64,000 bases of DNA from Paralichthys olivaceus (Eukaryota; Chordata; Actinopteri; Pleuronectiformes; Paralichthyidae): positions 15,664,501 to 15,728,500 of the forward strand of contig NC_091111.1 in NCBI RefSeq assembly GCF_024713975.1. Reading direction: 5' to 3'. This document shows positions 24,991 through 38,152 of the stretch, in pieces. Position 1 is the stretch's first letter. Each line of letters opens with the position of its first letter. The position numbers and the translations under genes are program-made. The notes below the pieces were generated by a model. That model did no database searches. It saw only the letters and a program-made list of their open reading frames with translations, and was not told where the DNA came from.

Positions 24991-26483
24991 TCACGTCCAC
25001 ATCCTGGGCCCCCTGAGGAAGAGGAAGAAGAAGAAGAGGAGGAGGAGGAGCCCCAAACCCCCTGTTCTGTGAGAGATGCTCCTTAGCCATAGGGCCTTTG
25101 ACACCCTCTGACATCCCATTTTTTTTGGGAATTACCAAAAAACATAAAAAGACAAGTCAACCTCACCTAAGAACGCTGTGACAACTGACCCCTGCCGCTC
25201 TGCCACCCCTGGTGCAGGTCCCCAGCGTGGCCCCAAGGGTAAACAAAGTAAGCAGGCCGTTTTCGTTTTTTTTTTTTTTTTTCCTCCTGGGTAAAGCACA
25301 AGCCCACTGTTAATGATGTAATTGATGTATTTGAATGATTTTCATATTAACTTGTACATTTAGTTTTTTACCTTGTAAATTCTCTGTAGAAAAAAAATCT
25401 TATTACACATTTGCTGAAATTTACAATTCTTACAATTAACACCAGCAAGTGACTTTATAAGGCTAAACTGAGAGATCCTTTAAAACAAAAAAAACAATTC
25501 CATTTGTTTTTGTAACAAGACTTGCGTCAACTGTTCTGATTAAATCTTGGCAATTGAATATTTGTATATTATCCCATGCACAGTTAAAAGTGTTTTCCCA
25601 TGCCAAAGCAGCTGATGGATTAGTTTTCAATAGCACTGCATAGTATGGGTGGAGGTTACCTCCTCCATCCGCAGGTGAGTACTATGTGTCACGTGCCACA
25701 GGCATTCAAAGGTCTTCGAGACCGGTTTGCGAGCTTGGCTTTGGGGATTGGTGCTTTAGTCTAGGGTAGTGTTTTCCAGTGGTGGTGGCTTTTTCTTGCC
25801 TCCTTTTCCAGGCTAAGTGGGGGGGAGGCGTGCGTTTACCCCAGCAGCTTGTCGTCCGTGTGACGTTTTTTTGGTACTAAATATTACAGCCTGACAAATC
25901 TGAGCTGCTGCATCCACTGAGCCCCCATTTGAGCCGTCTTACTTTTCCCTCATCCAGGTGATCGCTCGGGGTTTATGCAAGATAAAAGCTACCATTACCT
26001 TCCAGAAGCAGAGCATGAGGTTTGGTTGTACAGCGGGTGTGTAACCTGGTATAATCTTTACATGAAAACGACCGTAGTGGGGAGCTTCTTTCTTTTTCTT
26101 TTTTTTTTTTTTTTTTCCAGTGGGAATAGTGGGGAGGGAGCGGGGTATGCGTTGGCATGCTGTGACAGGTTTTAACCCTTGGAATATTTTTTTTTTTTCT
26201 TTATCATGTTTTGTGTAACATCTTATCTGTCTTGTAGTTTTTGAGATGAACACTGCCCTAGAAAACAGTATCTTTATGTACTGAATAATCATCTCTTGCG
26301 TAGTAGTAGTTTAACAATGTATAGCATCTTTATGTATGAGTAAATTGTTGCTTTTGGGCAGGGGGCTTTGCACCGATGATGGGACCCCCACCGCCTGAAG
26401 GTCAGAGTAGTGAGCATAAATGTCGTGAAGTGAAATGAATTAGAAGTAGTGGGACAAGTGTAAGAAAGGGATGTTGAAAGAAC

Positions 26484-26514
<31 letters not shown>

Positions 26515-27640
26515 TAAATGGTCCTGTTTTTCTTTTTTTAATAATTTCTGTTTCATTTGGTTGGGTCTGCAAGTGCATTGGTGGAGGTCGGTGGGGCCAT
26601 CAAAAGCTATACAATTCACCTGTAATGCTCGTAGTGATGGCTTCTTTGCTTCATATGAATAATTGTAGAATACATGTAGTATATGTGCAGTTAATAAGTG
26701 TAAGATTATTAGTTTAACTGAAAAAAATTTGTCTAGTTGTGGTGTTTTGACAGGCCTTGCTCTAAATTTGTAGTGATGCTTTTATTTCGTCTGTACAGTT
26801 GTACATTTGTAAACGTTTATGCTGTAAATGGGATGTCTTTTACACTTTTTGGGGGGAAAAAAGGCAAAAATGTGCATTTTGATGTGTGTATATTCATCAC
26901 TCCTTCCCCCCTGAATATAATATGTATACAGTTTTATTTGATCAAGTGTAATTTTTAAAAAAGAAAAAAAACTTTATGGCTTCACAATCTGGCATGGTTT
27001 TTGTTTTTAATCTGTTATGGGAAAGGCCAGCCTCTATTTGTACCGGAGCTGTAACATCCACTGTTGATAGTCTTTCTGAAGTGTGACAGTTTAAAAAGGA
27101 GAAGAAAAAAAAATCACTCTGTACTAAAACTGAGGCTGCATTTAGTCCTCTCTGCTACCATGGAAACTTCACGGGATATGACAAGAATTATTTTTGTACA
27201 GAAGAGTGCTGTATTTTGGAACAGCTACTACCTTGTAAGCAAAAACAGTGTAAAATATTGTCAATTATATAAATATGAACATATGAGTTTTGTCACACTG
27301 TCAAAGTCATGTACATTTTCAGGTGGCCTTATGTACATTTCCAGATGTTAGATGAAGAAAACAAACTCATTTTTGGAAGCAGAATTGTGACTATGTATGA
27401 TTAAACTGTTCTTCTAACATTTGACTCGCATTGTTGTGGTTTTTTCCCTCATGTTTTGGTTTCACATCATATTGATTTTAAATCTTAGAAATGTATATTT
27501 TTGGAATTAAATAATCCAGAGTAGAGGACTCCAGGTATATTGTTGGTGGTGTTAAGGTTTAAGGTCTATCAATCTGATATTCATTTCTTGGATTTCAATC
27601 ATAAACATTTATATCAGTTGCAAATGATAATGTATATATA
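24991..27640 (+). other. pum2: pum2 3' untranslated region and downstream DNA
   Basis: A long region without a gene follows the pum2 stop, as in other vertebrates. It contains a GAGGAAGAAGA-type purine run near 25017-25050, several T-runs (25266-25282, 26099-26117, about 26484-26515) and many TGTA motifs. Possible ends are ATTAAA at 27400-27405 or sites further on. An exact UGUANAUA Pumilio element (TGTATATA) is at 27631-27638, beyond the first plausible cleavage signal. The region from there to 28019 holds only a GT-rich run and presumed promoter DNA of the next gene. Confidence 0.6.
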
Positions 27641-28019
27641 TTTTCTTATAGAATAATATTGTACACCATATAACTTCAACTGTGTAGTAGAAATACACCA
27701 TGAGAACTCAGGACAGTATTTCTTATCCAATTACCTGATCGATAGAACACTAGATGACTAGATGATCAACAAGCTGCAGATCCAGAGCGACATAATCAGC
27801 TGTTAAAACTGGAACGATGGAATGATCTTGTGAAATAGTTGGAGGCACTTGTGAACAAAAGGTGTTTCCATAGTGAAAATCTGTAGGTGTGACAGTGGGC
27901 GTGGTCACTGTGTGTGTGTGCGCGTGCGTCAGCAGTCTGAAAACACCTGAGGTATGTGGAGGTTGTTTGTGTGTGTGTGAGGGGAACAAACACACTTGTG
28001 ACTGAAGCTCACCTGAAAC

Positions 28020-30207
28020 ATGAGCAGAACTCTCACCGCAGCTCTGATCGTCTCCCTGCTCTCCACACTTCCGGTCAGGACGTCGGTGAGTCGATTTATT
28101 CTGTGTTTAAACAAAGGAGACGTCACCGCGCTCACTTCCGGGTGTTAACACGACGCGAGGCCGCGAGGAAGACCCGTGGTTAACTTCAAACACAGTCTGT
28201 GTCAGAAACCTCATCAAGTTTGAATCGTTCGATTTGTGTTGAATACTGAAAACTGCAGGTGTCGAGTTTCCTCGTCTTAATGTCTGAGTCATTACAGGAG
28301 TCTGCTGAAACATTCATGAGAAACTGACAAGTGACAAACAAATGACTGCATCTCAAGGATCTTTGAATATATCCATTATTACTCATTACCTGGAGACAAA
28401 GAGTTATATGCAGGTCATTTATTATACTCATTATTTTGTATTAATCAATAATACGTGTTGTAAATATATTCAATGTTTTTTATAAGATTAGATTGAGACA
28501 AAGTCAAAGTCAGCTTTATTGTCAAGTTCTGCAATACATACACAGACATATTGAGGAATTGAAATTTCTCAGACTCTCGGTCTCCCCATCAACAGAGATT
28601 TAAGTAAAAACAGTAAACACTGAATAAAAAAACAAGTCTTAATATAAGAGATATCTGAAAAATATTAAAAGAAGTATAAATTAATAAATATTTAGATTTA
28701 GACTATGTATTGTATGCAGAAAATTGACTATATTCATTATTTGTATGTATTAATAATAGTTTATTAACTTTAGACAAAGTGTTATATGAAATAAATTGAA
28801 TCAATTACTTTTACATGCACATATTTAACTACATCAATAATAGCATAATCAGATGGATTTGTTTGCTATATAATTCTGCTCACAATAAATCTGTACTCTT
28901 GCTCCTTGGCCTATTTGTCAAACGGGTGGAGGGACCTCATCACTTTAATTGGAGCTATATATTCTACTCACGCCTTTTTTACTGTTGATAACAGCGAACA
29001 CTTGCGTCAGTCTCTCAGCTACAGTCTGTTGTTGTGTCACCTCAATTGGACTTTGTATCAAGTACGTGTTTCAGCTCTTTATTGCTTCGTCATGGAAACA
29101 ACGTTGATAATCTACCTTCGCCTCTCGTCTGTTTTCATGTGACCTAACAACAGGGCAGGAAGGAGCACATGTGGTGCTATGGTGCTACGTATTTCTGAGT
29201 CAAAATATCCTTGTTCTCTTTTAAATCAGATTTCCAAAGGTCCTGAAGACTTGGAGGGATCAGGCTATGACCTGATCACGTCTGGTTATGGTTCAGGGGA
29301 TGGGTCAGAGCAAGGTAATCCTTTGTAAGACTTGTATACTTGCTTTAAAGTTGTCAAACTAGTTATAAACAGTAATAAAAAATGTCCACAACATAATGGC
29401 TACTAGTGCTGATGTTTTGTTTTTTTATCAGAATATTTGACATCATAAAATATTTAGGGGTTAGGGTTTACAGAACATATATAATGATCATAGACTTCAT
29501 GTAAAGATGGATGACATGACAGCTACTCAAAGTGAAGCCAAAACGTCTTGGTCGCCTCCTGGTGGCTGACTGCAGTATAAGTCATAAACCCTGCCTCCTT
29601 CATGCTGGTGGATGGGACCACGTCCAGTTTGTCATCATCATATGATGATATAAAAAACCAAGTGAAATGCCAAGATTAACAACTAAGTCTGAGATTGGTT
29701 GGTTGACCATGTGTATCAGTGGGACTTCCATCTTTATTTACAGTCTATGATCATGATCCACTTTGCATCGTGTGAATCTGATTATTATTTCCAAAACTAC
29801 TTGCATACGCTTCATTCTCGCTGTTTGCAGTGTCATCAGAGGACGATACAATCATGGATCATCCCGGAACACTGTGGCCTGACAGAGACGTGAGGTCAGG
29901 ATACACTATGGTGTCAAACAGTATGAGCTTCTTGGAGAACAAACAGATCGTTGCAGGTACTTTGCACCATTTTATGTATGAGCTGTAAATAAGGAAATGA
30001 ATGATGGCTGCATTCCATTCAGCTGCTCCAGGTATTCTTACTCAGTGATTTATCTCCACAGGCATTATCGCAGGAGGAATAACAGGGCTAATACTGGCTG
30101 TGATGGTGATGACAATATTAATCTACAGGTGGTGCAACAAAGATAATGGAGGATACATTCAGGGCCAGCAGAAAGGGAACAAGATGATTAACTCTCTACA
30201 CTTTTGA
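28020..30207 (+). CDS. Diverged syndecan-like transmembrane proteoglycan in the SDC1 position
   Basis: Four exons join in frame: 28020-28085, 29230-29314, 29831-29956, 30062-30207, giving 140 residues. Residues 1-22 form a signal peptide. Residues 27-48 hold acidic Ser-Gly pairs (EGSGYD, SGYGSGDG), the usual glycosaminoglycan attachment context. Residues about 90-114 are a transmembrane helix starting GIIAGGITG with overlapping GxxxG motifs, preceded by LENKQIV where syndecans have a basic/acidic juxtamembrane stretch. After it comes YRWCNKDNGGY, a weakened version of the conserved YRMKKKDEGSY (C1) region. The protein then ends within about 20 residues as NKMINSLHF, so the C2 motif EFYA that binds PDZ proteins is missing. 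The position between pum2 and laptm4a is that of human SDC1. I call it a diverged sdc1 orthologue with moderate confidence. It could be functional or decaying. Confidence 0.7.
28498..28620. repeat. Interspersed repeat fragment, LINE-tail-like
   Basis: The stretch with GTCAGCTTTATTGTCAAG and, further on, GAGGAATTGAAATT resembles the widely repeated 3' tails of fish L2-type retroposons as I remember them. It lies in intron 1 of the syndecan-like gene. The assignment is by recollection only. Confidence 0.45.
29484..29755. mobile_element. MITE copy 1, in intron 2 of the syndecan-like gene
   Basis: An element of about 272 bp with imperfect terminal inverted repeats of about 26 bp. The left end TGATCATAGACTTCATGTAA (29485 onward) pairs with the right end TTTACAGTCTATGATCA (to 29753). 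The interior has the phrase CCTCCTGGTGGCTGACTGCAG, shared with the copy at 43622-43892. It has no coding capacity. Confidence 0.8.
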
Positions 30208-31350
30208 TAAACTATCTCACCGATATTAATCTTTCCCGACATCTGGAGCTACAGCTAATGTATTCTGTCCTCAGATGTTTGGTGGTGAGAGTGAAGGTGC
30301 AGAATGCAAGTGTATCTGCTCTTTATTGCTTAATTTATTTATCGATTGGGTAACAAGAATTGTCTTCTAAGACTTGATGACTATTACGTTGTGTATATTT
30401 TATTTAGAAACTGCTGCAGCTACCGTTGAGGCCATTTATTTTGTATTTTAAGAGATATTATGTTTTTACAAATATTGTATGTGTGGAACTCAGATGCTGG
30501 GAATAATCTTACTAGTCTACTTGTGGCCTTTACAAAAATATAGCTATATTTGAATATTTTATTATTTATCTGTCAGCACACATTTATGTAGCACTTTAAC
30601 TTAAACTACTAAAACCCGGAGTCACATTTGTCATAAAATGACATTTTGACATGTAATAGGAAAGAGCACAGGTGTAAATAATAGAATAATAATAAATATT
30701 CCATGTATCTGTTTGAGTTTGGGGCTCCTGGTGTTTGTTGGATCACTGTCGTTCTGTTGTTTGTGTTATAAATAGTCTGATCTGCAATAGGACCTGTTGA
30801 TATCTTGCCTCTCAAAGCTACATTCCGGATTAATAAAGGATGAAACTGGTATAAGATTGTGAACTAAACATTATTTACAATACCGAGGGGATGATAATTA
30901 GATGCTGTAATGTTGTATTGACTACTCTCTGTATAACTGCCATAAAATATGAAATGTTTTTGTATTGGATGATTCCAAATAAATTCGCTTTCTAACTCGT
31001 AATCCTCAGTGTCACTTGTTTTGTGTACAAATATTAAGATATTGTTTACATGCATCATGTAAACACAACATAAACTGGAATAACTTTAGTTTAATACTTT
31101 ATCATTATTATTGTTGTTGTTGTTATTATTCATTGTACCTTGACGTTCCTCCATTGGTGGAACCCCCCACCCTCCGGAGCGGTGGTCCAGCCTCCTCCTC
31201 CCCGTCGGAGGGTTTGTTTTGATCGGCGGTGTCTCGCAGCCCTTCGCGGTGGCAGCGGCTGAAGTTGTGGGCGTTCCTGCGAGACCGTTAGCTCTTAACG
31301 GTTCCCGTTGCGAGACTCTTCTCTCCGGCTGTCGACCCGCGACTCTCCCG
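30208..31350 (+). other. Syndecan-like 3' region and laptm4a promoter
   Basis: No gene is seen. AATAAA occurs at 30832-30837 and again near 30977, either of which could end the syndecan-like transcript. A TTATTATTGTTG trinucleotide run lies at about 31099-31130. The GC-rich DNA from about 31150 is probably laptm4a promoter and 5' untranslated sequence. Confidence 0.55.
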
Positions 31351-31377
31351 ATGTTTCTCCCGACACTGGTGGAGGAC

Positions 31378-34300
31378 ATGCATCACTTCAAGCCCAGTCG
31401 TGACCGGCTGTACACCACCCGGTGCTGCGGATGCTGCCACGTCCGGACGGGGAGCATCATCCTGGGGACATGGTACATGGTGCGTAAAATGGTCGATGGA
31501 GGAGGGCTAGCGTGCTAACGGAGGCTAGCGCTGACAGCCAGTCGTGTCAAGTTCGCTAAAATTAACAAGTCGAACCATGAATGTCAACCGGATAACGTCG
31601 ACTGCTTCTCAATATACTTATAATTAATATCAAATACTCCAGCTTGAGCTATTTGTCACTTTATCGCCATTTCACACCGAGGATTCGTGCCGAGTTAACG
31701 GCACGTTAGCATTAGCCTGCTTTAGCATTAGCCTGCTATCCTATCCTGTTTCTGCTAACGCTTCTGTTGGTTCTCGTATAAATCCACGAGAGGATGGAAG
31801 TGAATCTGATGACTGACACGTGTCATTCATCAACTCTCGGCTGGAGAGACCCTCGGAGTGCACACACACACACACACGACACTTAGCTCGGGTAACACTT
31901 AAACTAGCCGACCCCGGGCTGACATGCTAACAAACCACAACAGAAGTTTGTCTGTAAACAATCCGCAGTAACGTGAATTCCTACGAACAGGAAGCAGGTT
32001 TTTTAATCTCGTCATCATATTGTGGAGTGTCTCGTGGTTTGGATTTCAGGGAGCTTTTTACTGTTCGCTGTCTTGAGCACATCTTGTCCCTGCAGCTGAA
32101 GCCACATCTGGGTTAATCTGCTTCTCATTTCCCCTCCTCACAGATCACACAGCAGATGTGTCTGCTTTTTGTTGCGCTTAGTTTTTTTTTTTTTAATTCC
32201 AGTTGGACAAAAACACGTGAGCCACGTTCCCCTGTTTCCACTAAAGACCAGTTTTCACTTTGCAGCTTGTTTAGACTGCTGACATAGAAAACCAAAGCAA
32301 CACGATCAACCACAAAGGGACCAGACTGACATGGAAAGAGTAGATGTTTCATTTAAGTGATCATTCGCTGACAGCCATTGTCACAGGTGAATACTCACCT
32401 TTCACGATTGTGTGCTGAGGAAAAGTATCACAAGTCACCGTCTGAGAAAACAACTATGCATAAATACTTTGATAATCAATGTTTAGATGGATGAGTAACG
32501 GACACCGCCTACAAATCAAGCCACTTGAAAAACATGCCGATGTAAGTAAACTGGACAGTTGAGAAGAGATGCGAAGAAAACAGATCTGTCATATTCACGT
32601 TCATCACCACAAGTGTAGACGCAGACGTAGGTATTGCTCCTAATGTTGTTATTAAATAAAATTGTTGTAAAAGTTTGGCATTATTGATGGTACAGAGGGG
32701 AAATTATCGCACATAAGGCAACTTTGCTCTGAGTTCGAGTTCTTTCTTGAAATCATTTCTTTGAATGATTTCACTTCTCAAAAGTTAGTTTCATGTTTAA
32801 AGGTGTATTCCCTTTCTTGCTGGAGGTTTAAATTAAATAAATATTACATTTCCTATTAAAAAAGGTACAATTTTCTTTTAAACAGGTCACAACTAATCTT
32901 TTCCCTCCACCCTCTCCTCAGGTGGTCAACCTGTTGATGGGTATCCTGCTGACCGTAGCTGTGACCCACCCGGAGAATGTGCCCACCATTGACCTGCAAT
33001 ATGAGGTCATCGACCATTACTTTGCCTCCAACAGGATGTCTGGTAAGGGCTAATGAACTGCTTTGTTAAAACAGTTTATTTACTTTATCGTGTGTTTAAA
33101 CCTGAGTGTCAGAAGTTATGGGATTTATAGAAATTTAACTTGTTACTAGTTTTGCAATCAATTAATCACTCAAAACATTTCGTTAGCTTTAATGTGAAAT
33201 GTGTTGCGGATGCTACTTGTTGCTTGGTGCTGCATACGTTTCCTCTGTGTCCTGATGAAGCTGATGATGATGAATGGTGGATGGTGAATAGTCCATTAAA
33301 ATATCACTGAATAGATTTTTTTTTTTTTTGGCTGGATTTTTCTGTGCATTCTCTCTTTAAGCCCTCTCACTAACTCATGGGCTGCTGTTATGCTGAGATT
33401 GAACATGTGATTCATCGTCCACAGGGAGCACAACAACTCCCCGCTGACTGCTAAACAAAACAAGTCATGGAGACAACAGAGCACCGCTGTGATGTTCACA
33501 CGCAGTTTGAAAATGTTGTTTTTAGTCTCATTCCACTGTTGCTCCTTCTTTGTCTTTCCCCAAGGATTTAAGTTTATCCAAGATGTGTGTGTGTGTGCGC
33601 GCGCGCGCAGGGCAGGGCTGGAAGCACTGTTTGGGTTCCTTTCATTCTAGCTGGGGGTTGTTTTGTTGGTCGGCCTCTTCGTTTTTCTCAAGCAGTAATT
33701 AAGCAAAGAACGAGTGGAAACAAGCACAGTGGGTCGACCTTCCTACAGCAGGCTCCTGCCAGCTCCCAGATCAGTGGAGGATGTCCACAGCCTGCAGAGA
33801 CACTGGTTCAGTGGTCATTACTACTGGCTCTTAGAGCTGCTCTATCAGGCTGCACAATCCAGGTCTTGGTTTAAAGCTTTTTAACTCAGAGAGAGAATGT
33901 GAAAATGGTTGATGCTCTGGTTCCAAATATGTGACGGTCTTTGAAAAGTCTTTGGGATGATTTCTTTTATTTTCTGAATTTTTTTGGGCAAAACTATTAA
34001 ATTAATGATGAATCAATCAAATAATCAGAAGATGATAATGGGAATAATCTGTAGTTGGAGCCCATTTCAAAAAACATGTTTTTAGTCCTAATGAGGATTT
34101 CGAACATTTGGAATAAAATATATTTTTGTGTTATTTTTAATAACTCAGCATACAGGGCCATCTTCACTACTTCCACCAAGGAGATTGTTTTCCTCTCCTT
34201 TAGTTAGTTAAAAATAGAACTAACGCACAAACTACTGGACGGATTACCCCGAGAGTTGATGGTGCTGCTGTCTGCTAACACAAATGGCTAGAAACCTGTA

Positions 34301-37300
34301 ACTACCACCAATGTGTAGCTAAGACACTAATGAGGCCTTAGCCATTATTTAATTATTAAGGCAGAGGTATGCACTCTTCTGATTATACATCTAGTAATCA
34401 TAATTTGATCTCTGAATAACAGAACATTTCGTCTGGACCGCATTGCTGAAGTGGTTTTTCTCAAGAACGTCGTCTCAGCAGCGCAACAGGCAGAGCAGTT
34501 AGAGGAAGTGAGAGAGTGAGTGTTGAGGGAAAAGAGGATATGAAATCTGGGCCTTTTAATTACCACAGTCTGAGTTTCATGGCAGCGTAGAGCGAGAGTC
34601 TTAATGCTTCCCAGAGTCGTGCTGGCTGGAAACAGAGATGCCCTGGAGAGTGTTGACCTGCACTGTATGCAAAGCACAGCTGCCTCAAAGCAAGCAGGCA
34701 AATACCCATTCATCACCACTCACCACACGGAGGCAGCTGTAATAAAGTATTAACAAATCTATGCTTGTGTTTAGAAAATGTGTTTTCTCTTTGTCCCACA
34801 CAGAGAACGCCTGTGTTGGATTTGCCATCTCTCTGCTGATGCTCACTATCAGTGCCATGATGGTGTACGGAGCCATTACTGTAAGTCTTCCCCTGAAGAT
34901 ATGGTGGCTTTTTATAATCTCTCTCTCACAGCACCAACTTAATTTCAAGTATCGTCACGGTTTCTCATGTAATCCCCCACATATACATGATTATATTCTC
35001 TCTAGTTGTCCCAGCACCAGAGGTAACACGTAACCAGAAAAACCAAAGTGTCTCTTCTGTGTTTTTATTTTAACTACAGTATATTTTAGCTCCTGTAGCA
35101 GTGGGGGTGTAGCACACAATGCTGTGTTTTCACTGCTTGTCATCTTCGCCTCACAGGTCCGCCTGATGGCACCCACACCGACAGGTTTGATAGCCTCTCC
35201 ACACGGACCCGCATTAAGCTGCTAGTTGGGATGACTGCACAGTTAAAATATGACACACACACACACGCCGGCTGTGTCCGCTGTGTGTTGTTATTTATGC
35301 TTTAGCTGTGCAGGTAGATGCTCCCATGCAGCGCTGCTGTTGGTGTAGTGTCCCAGTGAATTACTCCTTGAACCACAAGCATAAACCAAACGTATTCAGG
35401 ATAAATAAAGTAGAACCGGAGAGTAAAGTAGATTTTATTTTTGTTAAGACAAATTACCCAGAATGCCTGTAGAGTTTACTGTGATGTGATAAAGTAAAAT
35501 GACCATTTTGCTGATTTTTCAACCTTCACTTTGTCGATATGGCAGTTTGACTGATACTCACATTTGCAGTGACAGTTCTCTCTCTTCCTGTTTCAGTATT
35601 CACTCAGAATCACATCTGACATTTTCACATAGGTTCATGTTCAATTGTTTCCTTTTGATCTGCACAGTTTTGGTTTCACGTTGCACTTGAGGAAGTGCAC
35701 CAAAGAATATTTGACTGCATCTACTTGAAATAGATTGGTTTCTAGATAGGCATGTGTTTGATGTCGGCATTTTATCAATCCGGCTAGTTCTAGTCTTTTT
35801 AATCTTAGAAAAATCAAATGAGACATTAAACAAACCAAAGTTAGACTTTTCTTCTTGGTACTCGAGTGAAGAAAAGTCTTGCTGCTCAGGCTGTGATTTA
35901 TCCTCAGCTGCCGGATTAGAAGAGACACTCTTCAGTGTCTACTTCAGGAAAGTTGAAGTAATAAGGTTGAAAAAACACAACATGGTTCAAATCAGATCTT
36001 TCTCACTGCTGAGTCATTACCTTCCACATGTTTCTGATTTCTTCAGCATCGTGACGGATGGCTCATCCCGTTTTTCTGCTATCAGCTGTTTGACTTTGCT
36101 CTGAGCTGCCTGGTGGCCGTCAGCTCTCTCACCTACCTGCCGAGGATCAAGGACTACCTGGACCAGCTGGTCAGAAGCCACAGTCCACACTCAGTCACAT
36201 GACACACTCACACTTCCTCTATCATGTTGATTTGACCACAGAGAATCCTGCCGATGCTCTCATAGACACAGAATACAGGTTTCATCATAACATAGTGCTC
36301 ATTGACTTCTTTTTGAACTGAAGGAGAAGGATCAGTTCCTATATGTGCTGCGTCATTAGTCTGTTTCTAGTGAAGTTTCTGTATTAAACAAATGTCTTTC
36401 CACCGAGCCTGCTGGCTAGTTTACGAACATGTGGAAATGGAGAAAAGTTTAACAGCAAGTAACTTGAGAATGACGAGTACTCGTGGTTGTTAAAGCCAAT
36501 TTTATGTTACTGCTACACCAGGCTCAAGACCCAATGGAGATTATTAAGTTGTTTCTTATTGATTCAGTAGCCGTGATGGTGATGTGAGTTGAATTAAATT
36601 CGAAAAGCTTTTATTGATTATCTGACATCGTCTGTTCTTTTCCTCCGCAGCCGGATTTCCCGTACAAAGACAACCTCCTCTCTATGGACTCCAGCTGCCT
36701 GCTGCTCTTCGTACTTGTCTTCTTTGCCTTCCTCATCATCCTCAAGGTGAGACTGTTCATTATTCACAGTTAAACCTGGTTTATTTAGTGTGTGATGGTT
36801 AGTTTCAGATATCGAACTAATATAAAAGGATTAGGTGAGTAAACTGATGTTAAAATTCTGTTGGTGTGTGAAGAGGTGAATTCAATACAGGAGCTGTCAG
36901 ATGTATATCTAACACGTGTTCTTAATTTGTGTGAATTGACAAAATAAGATATTGTGGTTTTAAATTTAGTGATTTAAGCTGTTTACTGATGTTCAATGAC
37001 TCAATTTAACGCCAAAAAACAAACTTTTGTTTCTCAGGCTTACTTGATCAACTGTGTGTGGAACTGCTACAAGTACATCAACAACAGGAACATGCCAGAG
37101 ATCGCTGTGTACCCTGCCTTCGAGACCCCTCCTCAGGTATAAACGCGTCCTGTGATTCCCTCTGGACACTAAGCTCTTCTGTTACACACTCCACACAGAT
37201 GCAGCATTATGTAATGCTTAAATAAAGCCACCAGGTGGCGTGATGTCCACATTATGACTCAAAAAGCCACAAGAGGAGTTTAACATGTTGGGGGTGAAAG

Positions 37301-37640
37301 AGTAGATTCCAGAATTTCACCAATAAAAAAACGTTTTATTTTTTTAACACTAAAGTGATTCAAACTCAGGAGTACAGTTTAAACACTTTCTTTTTAAGTA
37401 TTGAAATTATAAACTGTATAAAATGGTGGAATATTGCGAAAGATTTCATCACAATTTTCCAAAGACCAATCAGACATTGAAGTTTTACTTGAATAATAAC
37501 CTGTGTTGTCTTTGGTGCTACGTGTGTCAGCTCGCCTCCATGTTCCTTTTGTCTTTCTTCTCCAGTACATCCTGCCCACTTACGAGATGGCGATGAAGAT
37601 GCCAGAGAAGGAACCACCTCCCCCTTACATGCCCGCTTAA
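31378..37640 (+). CDS. laptm4a: Lysosomal-associated transmembrane protein 4A
   Basis: A four-pass membrane protein of late endosomes and lysosomes, implicated in small-molecule and sphingolipid handling. Seven exons: 31378-31479, 32922-33042, 34804-34880, 36047-36169, 36651-36746, 37038-37136, 37566-37640, giving 230 residues against about 233 in mammals. Hydrophobic segments are visible at [40 protein letters not shown] and [15 protein letters not shown]. The N-terminal [10 protein letters not shown] motif and the C-terminal PY motifs (PPQY and PPPY) for Nedd4-type ligases are intact. Two in-frame ATGs are possible. The one at 31378 (G at -3) gives MHHFKPSRD and the upstream one at 31351 adds nine residues. 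Neither N-terminus is the MVSMSFKR I know from mammals, so the first residues have diverged. Confidence 0.96.
33584..33609. repeat. (GT)n(GC)n alternating purine-pyrimidine tract
   Basis: A run of TGTGTG passing directly into CGCGCGCGCG lies in laptm4a intron 2. Alternating tracts of this kind can adopt Z-DNA. No function is implied by the sequence itself. Confidence 0.8.
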
Positions 37641-37665
37641 GCACCAGCACCATTTGTTGCCAAGA

Positions 37666-37707
37666 CACACACACACACGTACAAACAAACACACACACAC
37701 ACACACG
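37666..37707. repeat. CA microsatellite in the laptm4a 3' region
   Basis: Two (CA)n blocks, separated by GTACAAACAAA, begin about 25 nt after the laptm4a stop. Confidence 0.85.
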
Positions 37708-37753
37708 TCATGTGCATTCCTGCATTCCCTCACTGACCCTCTCTGAACACCCC

Positions 37754-38152
37754 TGAATAATTAGCTTAGCATTAAGTCTAGAAGCATGAGGAAACCCCAT
37801 AGGAGTGTAACCACCTATTACAACTAATCAAAAACATTTTCAGACATTAACTCTGGAATCAAATTTCCAAGCATTTTTAATTAAAAACAAATGGTGTAAT
37901 TTTTGACAAAGGGTGGGAAGTGGGAAACAAAATAAATAACCTGATAATCAGACCAAATGTCTTTTTCCGATCACTTTATTAATTTTCATATATTAGTGCT
38001 GACATCAGCTACAAAAGAAGGCTCCTATGAAACAAGTTTTAAAAAAATAGTTTTTTAAAATGTATATAGAGGTGCATAGATTATAGAGTTCAAACTGAAG
38101 TGGTATTTTCTTTTGAACAAGCTGAGAGGATCTGCTGTTGAACCACAGACAC
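37754..38152 (+). repeat. 0.4-kb direct repeat, copy 1
   Basis: The segment from TGAATAATTAGCTTAGC to GAACCACAGACAC is nearly identical to 41211-41613, differing by scattered substitutions and small indels. The ends do not form inverted repeats, so it looks like a segmental duplication, not a DNA transposon. Confidence 0.92.

Noticed and set aside
25017-25052. GAGGAAGAAGAGG run just after the pum2 stop, as a possible acidic coding tail
   Set aside because: It follows a TAG after the canonical [11 protein letters not shown] end and is simply a purine-rich repeat in the 3' untranslated region.
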